Source of the DNA: Phycisphaerae bacterium
GTDB lineage: Bacteria > Planctomycetota > Phycisphaerae > Sedimentisphaerales > Anaerobacaceae
Assembly: GCA_028714855.1 (NCBI GenBank)
Contig: JAQTLP010000006.1
Span: forward strand, 62,001-126,000
Reading direction: 5' to 3'
DNA length: 64,000 nt
Part shown: positions 9,700 through 18,790 of the stretch, one piece after another
Numbering within the stretch: the stretch's first letter is position 1
Layout: each line of letters begins with the position of its first letter
Notes under the pieces: model-generated
Told to the model about the DNA's origin: nothing
Databases searched by the model: none
The model's input: only the letters and a program-made list of their open reading frames with translations
Translations under genes and position numbers: made by a program

Positions 9700-11016
9700 T
9701 TATTCCAGGCTTCGCAACGATAACCCAAGGTTGCTAATGGCTTTTTTAATTTCGTTCAAGCTCGTCACGCCGAAATTTTTAACACCGAGAAGTTCGGCCT
9801 CTGTCTTGTGTACCAATTCACCGATTGTGCGAATATTGAGCTTTTGCACGCACTTTCGAGCACGGACCGACAATTGAAGGTCTTCCACAGGCTTGCTCAA
9901 AAGACCTTCGTATTCCTCTTTTACGCCGCTGCGCTCGAACGGCTCTGCCGGGGTAAACTGCTTTTCCTCCAGCGCCATGCCGAGATGTAATCCTTTTGAT
10001 TCAAGAATGACCTTTATCTCCCGCAGCGAGGTTTCACCAAAATTCTTATAAGACAGCAGCTCTACCTCAGTAATGTTCAAAAGGTCCCCGACCGTATCAA
10101 TACTCATTTTTTTGAGGCAGTTCCTGCTGCGCACCGACAGCTCAAAATCTGAGATTGGAGTTTCGAGAATTTGGGTCCTGCGGTCTTTTTTCTTCTCTTT
10201 TTCTTCATCGTAGAACATTGTTTTTGAGCTTTCAATGTCCTTTTTGAACAGGCTTGCTCTTTGGTGATTGGGGTGATACTTTAAGACCTTATCTATACAT
10301 TGAGCCGCCCTGTCAAATTCGCCCATATCCTCATAAAGCACAGCTAAATTCAGAAGGGCGCTGACATAAACCGGAGTAACTGAAGCAATTTGCTTGTAGT
10401 AGTCAACGGCTGCCTCTTCATCACCGGATAAATCACAGCGATACGCCAAATGGAAAAGGGCCTTTTGATGATTCGGAGATAATTCCAATGCTATTTTGTA
10501 ATTGTCCGTTGCCTCGTCATAAAGCCCCTGTGTTTCCTGAAGACGGCCAAGCTGGTAGTGGTATTCCGCGCTTACGTTCTCAAAATTGGCCAGCGTCTTG
10601 AGTTCCTTGGCCGCTGCGTCGAAGTTTGATGCATGACGATACGTGGCGGCTTTCTCCAGTGTTATGTTCATCTTGTCCGCTTCATATTCGAGTGCCTTTT
10701 GCAAATCTTTTATCGCTTCATCGAATCTGGCCATTCGGCGAAGTGCGAACGCCAGATAGATATATTTCTCTTTGCCGTCTTTTGCTTTTTCTAATCTCTT
10801 GACCGCCTCGGCATACTTGCCAAGGATAAAAAGGCCGATGCCCGCCGCTATAAAAGCTTTTTGGCCGGTTCCGGACATATTTTCTTCCACCCGTTTGCTG
10901 AAAGCTATCCGATTAGCCTCGCTGGAATGGACAAAAAACGACAATTTCTCAATCTCTTCTAATGACGGCAGCTTATCTGCAAACAAGTCTATTTGGCACT
11001 CTGCAACCTGTTCCAT
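9700..11016 (-). CDS. TPR protein with two RNA polymerase alpha-CTD-like domains
   Basis: A 438-residue soluble protein. Residues about 50-260 form helical tetratricopeptide repeats (for example YHYQLGRLQETQGLYDEA). Then come a charged linker (about 266-284) and two copies of the RNA polymerase alpha-subunit C-terminal domain, at about 285-348 (FELSVRSRNCLKKM ... YKNFGETSLREIK) and 372-436 (LQLSVRARKCVQKL ... VKNFGVTSLNEIK). Against E. coli alpha, copy 1 keeps the equivalents of Arg265, Asn268, Gly296 and Ser299; copy 2 keeps Arg265, Gly296 and Ser299 but has Lys for Asn268. The rest of RpoA is absent. DNA binding or interaction with transcription factors is inference. It is divergent from hemA. 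Confidence 0.85.
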   Translation of the reverse strand: MEQVAECQIDLFADKLPSLEEIEKLSFFVHSSEANRIAFSKRVEENMSGTGQKAFIAAGIGLFILGKYAEAVKRLEKAKDGKEKYIYLAFALRRMARFDEAIKDLQKALEYEADKMNITLEKAATYRHASNFDAAAKELKTLANFENVSAEYHYQLGRLQETQGLYDEATDNYKIALELSPNHQKALFHLAYRCDLSGDEEAAVDYYKQIASVTPVYVSALLNLAVLYEDMGEFDRAAQCIDKVLKYHPNHQRASLFKKDIESSKTMFYDEEKEKKKDRRTQILETPISDFELSVRSRNCLKKMSIDTVGDLLNITEVELLSYKNFGETSLREIKVILESKGLHLGMALEEKQFTPAEPFERSGVKEEYEGLLSKPVEDLQLSVRARKCVQKLNIRTIGELVHKTEAELLGVKNFGVTSLNEIKKAISNLGLSLRSLE

Positions 11017-11055
11017 AGGAATTTGCTCCTTTTAATCTTGCATAGGAAACGAGTC

Positions 11056-11083
11056 ATTATAATATGAAAATAAGTTTTGGCAA
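11056..11083 (-). promoter_or_regulatory. Promoter of the TPR-alphaCTD gene
   Basis: On the minus strand TTGCCA (11083-11078) and a perfect TATAAT (11061-11056) are separated by 16 bases, about 40 bases before the start codon at 11016. AAAGGAG upstream of that ATG is the ribosome site. Confidence 0.65.
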
Positions 11084-11115
11084 TAGATTTTTTCGAGCCG
11101 ACAGTATAGGCCGTC

Positions 11116-11144
11116 TGGACAGGCGGACAGCAATACCGTATACT
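11116..11144 (+). promoter_or_regulatory. Promoter of the hemA operon
   Basis: TGGACA (11116-11121) and TATACT (11139-11144) with a 17-base spacer lie 28 bases before the hemA start. It is back-to-back with the TPR-alphaCTD promoter; the two -35 boxes are about 33 bases apart. Confidence 0.6.
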
Positions 11145-11171
11145 TAACTCTCTCAAAAAAACAAAGGCAAA

Positions 11172-12443
11172 ATGAAGCTTGTTTTGAACAATGTAACTTA
11201 CCGTAATTGCCCCGTGCATCTGCGCGAAAAGGTCGCTTTTCCCCCGGAAAAACGCTGCATTATGCTGAAAAAAATGCGTGCCGAAAAAAATATCTTCGAA
11301 GCAGTTGTCCTCGAAACCTGTAGCCGGTCCGAATTTTACATCTACGCTAAAAAAGATTTCGATGTAGCTGGCTTTCTGGCCGAGCTTATCGGGCAAGTGC
11401 AGCCGGAGGCACTCGATATCTGGAGCAAATACAGCCGCCAGAGCGCCGGGGCCGATGCCGTTCAGCATCTTTTCGAAGTCGTCGCAGGCCTCGATTCGCA
11501 GATGCTCGGCGAAAATCAGGTCCTCTCCCAGGTAAAATCCGCCTACACAGAATCCATCGATTGCCGTATGAGTAAATTCCTGCTCCACCACCTCTTTCAC
11601 GAGGCCTTTCGGGTAGGAAAATCAGTGCGAACCAATACCGACATCAACTGCGGTGCGGTTTCAATAAGTTTGGCTGCTGTAGAGCTGGCCAAAAAGAAAA
11701 TCGATTTGTCCTCCGCCTCAGCGATGGTAATAGGCGCAGGGGAAAACGCCGCCCTGGCGGCAAAGTATCTCCTCAAGGCCCGCCTGCCGACCCTGACTAT
11801 CGCAAACCGCAATGCTGACAAAGCACAAGTCCTCAGAACACAGCTTAAAGCAGGTGAAATAATCTCTCTTGCCGACATTGCTAACAGACTCGCTGACGTC
11901 GACCTTGTGATTAGCTCGACCGCCGCTACTGAGCCGGTCGTAACATATCAGACTGTCGCACATACCCTCTCACACAGAAAAAAACCGCTTCTGCTCATAG
12001 ACCTCGCTGTGCCGCGAGATATAGAGCCGCAAATCAACCAGTTTGAATGTGTCTCCCTGTTCAATATCGATGATTTGAACGAGCAGATAAGTCTGAACAA
12101 AGAAAAACGAAACCGTGAGATTCCAAAAGCACAGGCCATCGCCGAAGAATTTACTGGTAAATTTATGCAATGGTATGATTCGCTTAATCTCACACCGACA
12201 ATTATACAGTTGACACAGCAAGGTCTTAACATGGCCCATAGCGAAGCTGATCGCTACGCAAAAGATTTCGGCGAAGGCAACGCAGACAAACTGGAGCTTT
12301 TTGCCGAGTCTCTCGTTAAGAAGATACTGCACGGGCCAATCACCTTTCTCAAAAATGGCGACGACGAAAAACCGAGCACGGAACAGCTCCGGGCGGTGGA
12401 TTTGATAAACAAAATGTTCCTCTCACAAGGTAAACGTGATTAA
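11172..12443 (+). CDS. hemA: Glutamyl-tRNA reductase
   Basis: Reduces glutamyl-tRNA with NADPH to glutamate-1-semialdehyde, the committed step of C5-pathway tetrapyrrole synthesis. The 423-residue length is normal. The catalytic Cys is in VVLETCSRSEFYIY; DSQMLGENQVLSQVK is the substrate domain motif; the NADPH domain begins at AMVIGAGENAALAAKYL; a C-terminal dimerisation helix region follows. It is the first gene of a tightly packed plus-strand operon (2-base gap to hemC). A hemL for the next step is not in the window. Confidence 0.97.
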   Translation: MKLVLNNVTYRNCPVHLREKVAFPPEKRCIMLKKMRAEKNIFEAVVLETCSRSEFYIYAKKDFDVAGFLAELIGQVQPEALDIWSKYSRQSAGADAVQHLFEVVAGLDSQMLGENQVLSQVKSAYTESIDCRMSKFLLHHLFHEAFRVGKSVRTNTDINCGAVSISLAAVELAKKKIDLSSASAMVIGAGENAALAAKYLLKARLPTLTIANRNADKAQVLRTQLKAGEIISLADIANRLADVDLVISSTAATEPVVTYQTVAHTLSHRKKPLLLIDLAVPRDIEPQINQFECVSLFNIDDLNEQISLNKEKRNREIPKAQAIAEEFTGKFMQWYDSLNLTPTIIQLTQQGLNMAHSEADRYAKDFGEGNADKLELFAESLVKKILHGPITFLKNGDDEKPSTEQLRAVDLINKMFLSQGKRD

Positions 12444-12445
12444 CG

Positions 12446-13372
12446 ATGAATGTCCTTACCGTTGCAACACGGGGCGCAGAATTGGCCATTGCTCAAACGC
12501 AGATTATCATCTCGGCTTTGAAGAAAACCTGCCCCGATATACAAATCAAAATCAAAAAAATAACCACCAAAGGCGACACCGATAAATATACTGCCTTGTG
12601 GGATTTAAAGAGCACTGGCTTTTTCACTTCGCAGGTAGAAGATGCCCTCCTGGCCGGAAAAGCTGATTTTGCTGTCCACAGCTTCAAGGATTTGCCTACC
12701 CAACAGCGAAATGGACTGACCATCGCAGCGATTTGTGATAGACAATTTGCAGAAGATTGTCTGATGGCAAATGATGCAATTAATTCGATAGAGCAGCTTC
12801 CACTCTCTGCAAAAATCGGCACTTCCAGCCTAAGACGCGCAGCCCAGATAAAACATTTAAGAGCTGACCTCACCCCCTTGTCCATTCGCGGTAATGTCCC
12901 GACACGAATAAAATTGCTGGAGCAAGGCAAATTTGATGCTGTCATTTTAGCCCGTGCCGGCATAGAACGGCTCGGCTTGGGTAAAAAAATATCTTTATGC
13001 TTCGACCCGCAGCAATTTATCCCTGCACCGGCTCAGGGGGCACTCGCCGTTCAAACAAGAATAGATGACCCAGCCGTAACAAAATTGATTGCCGCCATAG
13101 ATGATAAAAACCTCAGGGCAATTACCTTTGCAGAGCGCCAGGTTCTGGTTACAATGCAATGCGGCTGCCATGCCCCCGTAGGTGCCTTTGCAAAAATAAT
13201 CGGAAACGATATGGAAATCCGCGCATTTATCTCTGATGTGGAAGGCGAAAATTTCATCAGCCGTCGCATCACAGGCCCGGCGGCCGATGCCAACGGCCTC
13301 GCTGAAAAAATCGCCAATGACCTCCTCGATGCCGGCGGCAGAGAAATCCTGGAAAAACTCGAAAAACAATGA
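12446..13372 (+). CDS. hemC: Porphobilinogen deaminase (hydroxymethylbilane synthase)
   Basis: Polymerises four porphobilinogens into hydroxymethylbilane. The 308 residues are the family's length. Visible motifs are ATRGAELAIAQT at the N-terminus, FAVHSFKDLPT, KIGTSSLRRAAQI, SIRGNVPTRI and the cofactor-binding Cys in TMQCGCHAPVGAF, which carries the dipyrromethane. It starts 2 bases after hemA and overlaps the next gene by 4 bases, so the proteins are translationally coupled. Confidence 0.97.
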   Translation: MNVLTVATRGAELAIAQTQIIISALKKTCPDIQIKIKKITTKGDTDKYTALWDLKSTGFFTSQVEDALLAGKADFAVHSFKDLPTQQRNGLTIAAICDRQFAEDCLMANDAINSIEQLPLSAKIGTSSLRRAAQIKHLRADLTPLSIRGNVPTRIKLLEQGKFDAVILARAGIERLGLGKKISLCFDPQQFIPAPAQGALAVQTRIDDPAVTKLIAAIDDKNLRAITFAERQVLVTMQCGCHAPVGAFAKIIGNDMEIRAFISDVEGENFISRRITGPAADANGLAEKIANDLLDAGGREILEKLEKQ

Positions 13373-14880
13373 ACAGAAAAGGCAAAGTATATCTCGTCGG
13401 CGCAGGACCCGGCAGAGCCGATTTGATTACCGTCCGTGGCGCAGAACTGCTCAAAACCGCAGACTGCATAATCTGCGACAAGCTGGCCAATCCCGCCTTG
13501 TTAAAATTCGCCCGTCCCGGCGCCGAGATTATCCACGTCCCGAAGCGAATTGGTCCCGGCTCCGCCACGCAGGACCAAATCAACAAATTAATGGTCGAAA
13601 AAGCAAAACTCGGGAAAACCGTTGTCCGCTTAAAAGGCGGAGACCCCGGTATCTTCGGCAGAACTGGACAGGAATTGTCATCCCTAACCGAAGCAGGTAT
13701 CGATTTTGAAATCGTCCCCGGCGTAACTGCCGCCGTCGCCGCTGCCGAATCCGCAGGTATCCTGCTGACCGACAGAGACTACAGCTCACAGGTGGTCTTC
13801 ATTACCGGCCGAGAGGCCGAAGGAAAACAAAAAAGCAATATCGACTGGAACATGCTCGCTAAATGCAACGGCACCATAGTCTTCTATATGGCGATGGAAA
13901 ATCTAAAGTTTATCACAGGCCAATTAATAAAAAATGGTATGGCCGAAGAAACACCAACAGCAGTAATCGCCGACGCTACGCTGCCGACCCAGAAAACTGT
14001 AAGGGCATCACTCAATAAAATATCCGAAACGTGCAAAGAAAATAAAATCGAACCGCCCGCGATTGTAGTCATCGGCGCCGCCGCCGATGAAAAACTTAAC
14101 TGGCTTGCCAATAAGCCCCTCTTCGGTAAAACTACCATCATAACTCGTGACACCGAAAGCAACGCCGACTTCGCAGCTAAGATTATTGCCAAAGGCGGCA
14201 GCCCCATAGAATTTCCAACAATCAAAATCGAACCATTGACGCATACAAATAACTTCCTGCAAATGTTCACTAAGTTAGCCGAATATGATTGGCTCATTTT
14301 CACCAGCGCAAACGGCGTAACAGTCCTCTTCGACGCTCTGCAAAAACTGGACAAAGACGCTCGCGTCTTCGCCTCTATAAAAATCGCCGCCATCGGCAGT
14401 GAAACCGCCGCAAAACTGGCCGAATTCGGCATAAAAGCAGATTTCACGCCGAATGTCTTCACCAGCAAAGAACTCGGCAAACAACTACTCGCCTTTACGA
14501 ATCTAAAAAACAAAAAAGTCCTGCTCCTCCGCTCCCAATTTGCCTCGAATGAGCTTTGCGAACTATTAGAAAACACCGGAGCCAAAGCCGATAATGTTCC
14601 CATCTATACTACTGTAACTGTGAAAAATGATTCCGGCCTTCTAATAGAGAAAATCGAAAAAGGCAAAATCGACTGGCTGACCTTTGCAAGCCCATCTTCT
14701 GTTAAAGCTTTTTTCGAACAAATCCCCGCCGACCTTATAAACTCCAGTAATATCAAAGTAGCGTCTATCGGTCCGGTTACCTCCGAACAACTGAAAACCC
14801 TCGGCCTCAAAGTCGATATGCAGGCGACTGAGCACACCATCGACGGCCTGCTCGACGCTATTGAAAAAATGTACGAATGA
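13369..14880 (+). CDS. cobA-hemD: Fused uroporphyrinogen-III methyltransferase / uroporphyrinogen-III synthase
   Basis: A 503-residue two-domain enzyme. Residues about 1-250 are the SAM-dependent methyltransferase (SUMT/CobA) with KVYLVGAGPGRADLITVRG, VVRLKGGDPGIFGRTGQE and VPGVTAAVAAAESAG; it makes precorrin-2. Residues about 255-500 are HemD, with FGKTTIITRDTESNADFAAK, WLIFTSANGVTVLF and WLTFASPSSVKAFFE; it closes hydroxymethylbilane to uroporphyrinogen III. The fusion channels product directly toward precorrin-2 and siroheme, as in several anaerobes and Gram-positive bacteria. The gene overlaps hemC and the next gene by 4 bases each. Confidence 0.95.
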   Translation: MNRKGKVYLVGAGPGRADLITVRGAELLKTADCIICDKLANPALLKFARPGAEIIHVPKRIGPGSATQDQINKLMVEKAKLGKTVVRLKGGDPGIFGRTGQELSSLTEAGIDFEIVPGVTAAVAAAESAGILLTDRDYSSQVVFITGREAEGKQKSNIDWNMLAKCNGTIVFYMAMENLKFITGQLIKNGMAEETPTAVIADATLPTQKTVRASLNKISETCKENKIEPPAIVVIGAAADEKLNWLANKPLFGKTTIITRDTESNADFAAKIIAKGGSPIEFPTIKIEPLTHTNNFLQMFTKLAEYDWLIFTSANGVTVLFDALQKLDKDARVFASIKIAAIGSETAAKLAEFGIKADFTPNVFTSKELGKQLLAFTNLKNKKVLLLRSQFASNELCELLENTGAKADNVPIYTTVTVKNDSGLLIEKIEKGKIDWLTFASPSSVKAFFEQIPADLINSSNIKVASIGPVTSEQLKTLGLKVDMQATEHTIDGLLDAIEKMYE

Positions 14881-16022
14881 TAAACATCTCAAAACTATAT
14901 TGCGGCTTGGCCGGCGAATCCGACCACCTGCGCTACGCACAGCATAATTCCTTCGGCCCAGTCGTCGCCTACAACTGCACAAGCCGCTGTAACTTAAATT
15001 GCCTGCATTGTTACAGCAGTTCCACCTCCGGCCTCGGCAGCGATGAACTAACCACCACCGAAGCCAAACAACTGCTCCATCAACTCGCTGAAGCCAATTG
15101 CCCCGTCATATTATTCACAGGCGGCGAACCCTTGCTGCGAGATGATTTATTCGAACTATTGGCCGAAGCAAAGCAATTATCCCTGCGGACCGTCATCTCC
15201 ACCAATGGAACATTGATTGATTCAGCCGCAGCCAAAAAACTCGCCGAAGTCGGCGTAAGATACGTTGGAATCTCCATCGACGGCGAAGAATCCTTCCATG
15301 ATAAATTCAGACAATCGAACGGCTGTTTCAAAGCCGCCTTAACCGGCATCGCGAATTGTCAAAAAACTGATTTAAAAACCGGTCTGCGATTCACCATAAC
15401 AAAACAAAACGCCGAACAAATCCCCGCCGTCTTCGACATCGCCGCCGAAGCCAGCATCCGCAGGATTTGTTTCTATCATCTTGTAAAAGCAGGCAGGGCA
15501 AAAAATCTCGATGAGTTTATTCTGACGCCGCAGCAAACTCGTAACGCCATTGACACAATAATAGAAAAAACCGGAGAATTCGTTCAAAAGAAACTCGTTG
15601 ACGAAGTCCTCACTGTCGGCAACCACGCCGACGGCCCATACCTCCTGCTGAAAATGAACGCGGAGGCAAATCCGCTTTACGAAAAAGCCGAGCAGCTTCT
15701 TCTTACTAACGGCGGCAACAAAACCGGCGAGAAAATCGCCTGCATCGGTTGGGACGGCTCCGTCCACCCTGATCAGTTCTGGAGGAATTACTCACTCGGC
15801 AATATTAAAAACAAACCTTTCAAAGAAATCTGGAATAACCCGGCCGAATCTGTGCTCAATAAGCTCCGCAACAAAAATCGGTTCGCCGACAAACGCTGTC
15901 TGAAATGCAAATGGTTCGACCTGTGCAAAGGCAACTTCCGATTCCTTGGCCAAGACCCATCTGAAAAAAACTGGTTACTCGAACCGCCCTGCTACCTTGC
16001 GGAAGAAGAAATAAAAAAGTAA
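14877..16022 (+). CDS. ahbC: AhbC-like radical SAM enzyme (didecarboxysiroheme deacetylase)
   Basis: A 381-residue radical SAM protein. The cluster motif C-x3-C-x2-C is in [17 protein letters not shown], the SAM 'GGE' motif in [14 protein letters not shown], and a C-terminal Cys cluster in [14 protein letters not shown] with a final PPCYLAEEE. The start [19 protein letters not shown] and the C-terminal cluster match AhbC/NirJ1 rather than AhbD. AhbC removes two acetate groups from 12,18-didecarboxysiroheme to give Fe-coproporphyrin III in the siroheme-dependent heme route. Its place between cobA-hemD and hemB fits this. A role in heme d1 synthesis (NirJ) is the alternative. Start overlaps cobA-hemD by 4 bases. 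Confidence 0.85.
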   Translation: MINISKLYCGLAGESDHLRYAQHNSFGPVVAYNCTSRCNLNCLHCYSSSTSGLGSDELTTTEAKQLLHQLAEANCPVILFTGGEPLLRDDLFELLAEAKQLSLRTVISTNGTLIDSAAAKKLAEVGVRYVGISIDGEESFHDKFRQSNGCFKAALTGIANCQKTDLKTGLRFTITKQNAEQIPAVFDIAAEASIRRICFYHLVKAGRAKNLDEFILTPQQTRNAIDTIIEKTGEFVQKKLVDEVLTVGNHADGPYLLLKMNAEANPLYEKAEQLLLTNGGNKTGEKIACIGWDGSVHPDQFWRNYSLGNIKNKPFKEIWNNPAESVLNKLRNKNRFADKRCLKCKWFDLCKGNFRFLGQDPSEKNWLLEPPCYLAEEEIKK

Positions 16023-16032
16023 GATACTCTCT

Positions 16033-17004
16033 ATGAACTTTCCAAAAATCAGATTGCGACGGCTGCGAAGCAGTGCAGCTATGCGAAGACTGGTTCACGA
16101 AACGTCTTTGAGCATTGATAACCTCGTATATCCGCTTTTTGTCTGCAACGGCGAAAATATCAAAGAGCCAATTAAGTCGATGACCGGCTGTTTCCACTTT
16201 TCGCCCGACACCATCGCAGCCGAGGCCGCTGAAGTCGCCGCTTTAGGAATACCCGCTGTGCTTCTTTTCGGCCTGCCGGATAAAAAAGACCAGACCGGCT
16301 CGCAGGCCTGGGCTGAAAATGGCGTCGTCCAGCAAGCTGTAAAAGAAATCAAAAAAGCCGCCCCCGACTTGCTCATCATCACCGACGTCTGCCTCTGCGC
16401 ATATACGTCTCACGGCCACTGCGGCGTCATCAAGGACAATAAGGTTGATAACGATGCGACCTGCGAACTACTCGCCAAGGTCGCTCTCTCGCACGCTCAG
16501 GCCGGTGCTGATATTGTAGCACCCTCCGATATGATGGATGGCAGGGTGAAATATATTCGTGAGGCCCTCGAACAAAACGGCTTCCACGATGTCGCCATCA
16601 TGTCTTACGCCGCCAAATTCGCCTCCGCTTTCTATGGGCCATTTAGAGACGCGGTCGATTCCGCTCCCGCATTCGGCGACCGCAAAACCTATCAGGCTGA
16701 CCCCGCCAACGCGAGACAGGCCCTTGCTGAAATTGCTCTCGATATCGAAGAAGGCGCTGATATCGTTATGGTCAAACCCGCCCTCGCCTACCTTGATATA
16801 ATTTACCGAGCGAGACAGCGTTTCGATTGCCCCATCGCCGCTTATAATGTCTCTGGCGAATATATGATGCTCAACTCCGCCGCCGAGGCCGGGCTTTTAG
16901 ATAAGCAGGCCGCTATGATGGAAACGCTTTACTCAATCAAACGCGCCGGCGCCGATATAATAATCACTTACTTCGCAAAAGATGTCGCAAGAAAGACAAC
17001 TTAA
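16033..17004 (+). CDS. hemB: Porphobilinogen synthase (ALA dehydratase)
   Basis: Condenses two 5-aminolevulinates to porphobilinogen. The 323-residue protein shows the zinc-type metal site [15 protein letters not shown] (three Cys), the active-site lysines in [17 protein letters not shown] and [14 protein letters not shown], and the N-terminal [18 protein letters not shown]. It is the last gene of the hem cluster, 10 bases after ahbC, and is convergent with the MscS-like gene, leaving only 17 bases between stops. Confidence 0.97.
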   Translation: MNFPKIRLRRLRSSAAMRRLVHETSLSIDNLVYPLFVCNGENIKEPIKSMTGCFHFSPDTIAAEAAEVAALGIPAVLLFGLPDKKDQTGSQAWAENGVVQQAVKEIKKAAPDLLIITDVCLCAYTSHGHCGVIKDNKVDNDATCELLAKVALSHAQAGADIVAPSDMMDGRVKYIREALEQNGFHDVAIMSYAAKFASAFYGPFRDAVDSAPAFGDRKTYQADPANARQALAEIALDIEEGADIVMVKPALAYLDIIYRARQRFDCPIAAYNVSGEYMMLNSAAEAGLLDKQAAMMETLYSIKRAGADIIITYFAKDVARKTT

Positions 17005-17021
17005 CTTTTCACCAGCTTTTT

Positions 17022-17702
17022 TTAAAAGCCTTTTTTCCTTAACTCATCGAGATACTTAGCCGCGGCATCCTTGCCGCCTAAACCAAAGGCAAGCGCCAAA
17101 GCAAGGACAATGCCGCCGAGGATAATATTAAAGGTAGCAGTTACCAAAAGAGGGGCAATACCAAGCTGTTCTAACGCGATTGTTACTGCAAAAATTATAA
17201 TCGCCCAGCGGCATATACCGGCCAAAAGCTGTGGTTTGGGCAGATTAGCATTGCCTGCGGCAGTGCGGACTATTCCTGAGACGAAACTGGCCAGAAACAT
17301 CGCAACCACCAGAACAAGCAGGGCTGCTATCACATTCGGAACGTAAGCAAATAAGCTTGCAAGAACATCGGAAGCCTTGGGCAGCCCCAACGCATCTACG
17401 GCCATCACTAAAACCATAATAATAATCAGCCAATAAACTACGCCGCTTACCACTTCTCTGGCGGAGACTTTCAAATCGCCTTTTCTTAAAACCTCTGTTA
17501 TACCCGCCTTATCAGCCAGCATATCGAAACGCACTACCTTAAGCAGCCAGTTAATTACTCCCCTGATTGCCTTGGCCACAAGCCAGCCCACTATCAAAAT
17601 TACTAATGCACCAAGCAAGATGGGAAGATAGGCCAGTATTTTGGTCAACATTTGGCGGACCGGCTCAGCTATAAGATTGTTCCATTCTAATTGTGCTAAC
17701 AT
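17022..17702 (-). CDS. MscS-like small membrane protein (TM_helix repeats)
   Basis: A 226-residue integral membrane protein with about four to five hydrophobic helices and no soluble C-terminal beta domain. Two similar units, LAYLPILLGALVILIVGWLV and LFAYVPNVIAALLVLVVAML-like, look like the conserved TM-helix repeat found at the N-terminus of small-conductance mechanosensitive channels; the C-terminal LALALAFGLGGKDAA resembles the pore-helix end of that family. The ATG at 17702 has GGAGG 8 bases upstream and is preferred over the GTG at 17717. Function as an osmotic channel is inference. Confidence 0.75.
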   Translation of the reverse strand: MLAQLEWNNLIAEPVRQMLTKILAYLPILLGALVILIVGWLVAKAIRGVINWLLKVVRFDMLADKAGITEVLRKGDLKVSAREVVSGVVYWLIIIMVLVMAVDALGLPKASDVLASLFAYVPNVIAALLVLVVAMFLASFVSGIVRTAAGNANLPKPQLLAGICRWAIIIFAVTIALEQLGIAPLLVTATFNIILGGIVLALALAFGLGGKDAAAKYLDELRKKGF

Positions 17703-17857
17703 TTTTGGTACCTCCACAATAAACTGTTAATATTCTATATCGTTTCTACCGGCTTTCATTTAAACACTCTTTTATGTCTTTTCTATATCACCCCCTGTAT
17801 TATTATCGGCACTACCATTCGACATTAATTAAAAATTCTCTCTGCGGACAAGTCATA

Positions 17858-18003
17858 AAATTGGCTTTGTTTGGGTTTGTTTTTGCGAGTTGGTAGTTCG
17901 TGGTTCGTAGTTGTTAGTAATTGTCATATCTGGAGTTATATTCATTTTGGGGGTTTTGGAAATTGGGTTCGTTTTGCATAATTTAGTTATTTTGATTGAT
18001 TGA
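17858..18003 (+). repeat. Dispersed repeat A, copy 1
   Basis: About 146 bases starting AAATTGGCTTTGTTTGGG and ending TTTTGATTGATTG. Nearly the same string occurs at 45477-45624 and, inverted, at 40686-40832. Shared landmarks are AAATTGGGTTCGTTTTGCAT and GTTCGTAGTT. This copy is the most diverged. Confidence 0.85.
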
Positions 18004-18100
18004 CTTTCAACCACAGATTGCACAGATTAACACTGATTATTAAGTAAAAGCCGCCTAAATTAACTGTGTTTTGTTGTTTCATGTCTTTCATCCTGTTTAG

Positions 18101-18262
18101 AATACGTCCCTTCTACAATTGGAAGAACTTGCGCGAATGATGCGAAAAACAGGGGGTTTTCAGGGGTGTGGTTTTGGCTAAGTCGTTATAGTTAAAGGGA
18201 TAAAGAAATTTTGAAAAAGTGAATTTTTGATTTTAACCTGCTGCGCGTCTGATTGATTTTCC
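18101..18262 (+). repeat. Dispersed repeat B, copy 1
   Basis: Starts AATACGTCCCTTCTACAATT, contains CTTGCGCGAATGATGCGAAA and ends GATTGATTTTCCC. Related copies are at 40365-40530 (inverted), 45751-45908 and, partial, 18659-18750. The middle is diverged between copies; the two ends are conserved. Confidence 0.75.
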
Positions 18263-18326
18263 CACCACCTCAGCGAGAATTTCACCTTTTCACTAATGCT
18301 GCTTTGCCGAGAGCTGCTCGATAAAT

Positions 18327-18521
18327 TCACAGCTTTACAGGAGTGCAAAGGTTGTTCTTGTCAGCAGCAACTCTTCCACAGTGTTTACACATATACTTAG
18401 GTTCGCGGACAAGAGACTTGTATTCTTTCGTATTCTGCACCTGATAACCGACATTTGCCAGATAGCATAAATGCATTTCGTGCCAAGTGTGAGGCATTTT
18501 AGGTTTTCTTCTTAAAAACAT
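18327..18521 (-). CDS. Small conserved-looking zinc-ribbon protein
   Basis: A 64-residue basic protein with Cys26-type single Cys and a C-terminal CKHCGRVAADKNNLCTP knuckle that could bind zinc with a further Cys. There is no signal peptide. The open frame reaches 18539, but GAGGAG lies 6 bases before the ATG at 18521 (MFLRRKPKM), which settles the start. I recognise no function; similar short proteins ending NLC-x-P-x-KL are, from memory, found in other environmental bacteria. It stands alone between repeats. Confidence 0.7.
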   Translation of the reverse strand: MFLRRKPKMPHTWHEMHLCYLANVGYQVQNTKEYKSLVREPKYMCKHCGRVAADKNNLCTPVKL

Positions 18522-18658
18522 TATCAGCTCCTCAAACAATTTGATGGTTTATAATTTACCTGTTTTTCCCGCTTTTCAAGGCCTATATTCCGCTATCATA
18601 AATTCTATGCCGAAGTTGAAGTAAGAGCAAGAAAAATTTCGGGGTTGTGGGGAGTGAT

Positions 18659-18750
18659 ATTTTGGCTAAGTTGTTAGAGCTAAAGAGACAAAAAAACTTT
18701 GAAATCAGCCGTTTTGGGTGTGCAGGTATATGCGTTTTTGATTGATGATT
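18659..18750 (+). repeat. Dispersed repeat B, copy 4 (partial)
   Basis: Contains TTTGGCTAAGTTGTTAGAG (compare TTTGGCTAAGTCGTTATAG in copy 1) and GTTTTGGGTGTGCAGGTAT followed by GCGTTTTTGATTGATGATT, matching the 3' half of repeat B. Confidence 0.65.
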
Positions 18751-18790
18751 TCGTATTGCGCAGTAAATATATCGTACTGTTTCCTACAGT

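Larger units (their letters stand above)
17703..18326. other. Gene-free stretch built of dispersed repeats
   Basis: No convincing gene is seen in these 624 bases. They contain repeat A copy 1 (17858-18003), a CCACAGATTGCACAGATT string at 18011-18040 of the 'cacagatta' type common in intergenic DNA of environmental bacteria, and repeat B copy 1 (18101-18262). Confidence 0.7.

Noticed and set aside
18011-18040. CCACAGATTGCACAGATT string as a CRISPR-like or attachment repeat
   Set aside because: Single copy in the window, no spacers and no integrase; it belongs to a common type of intergenic repeat.
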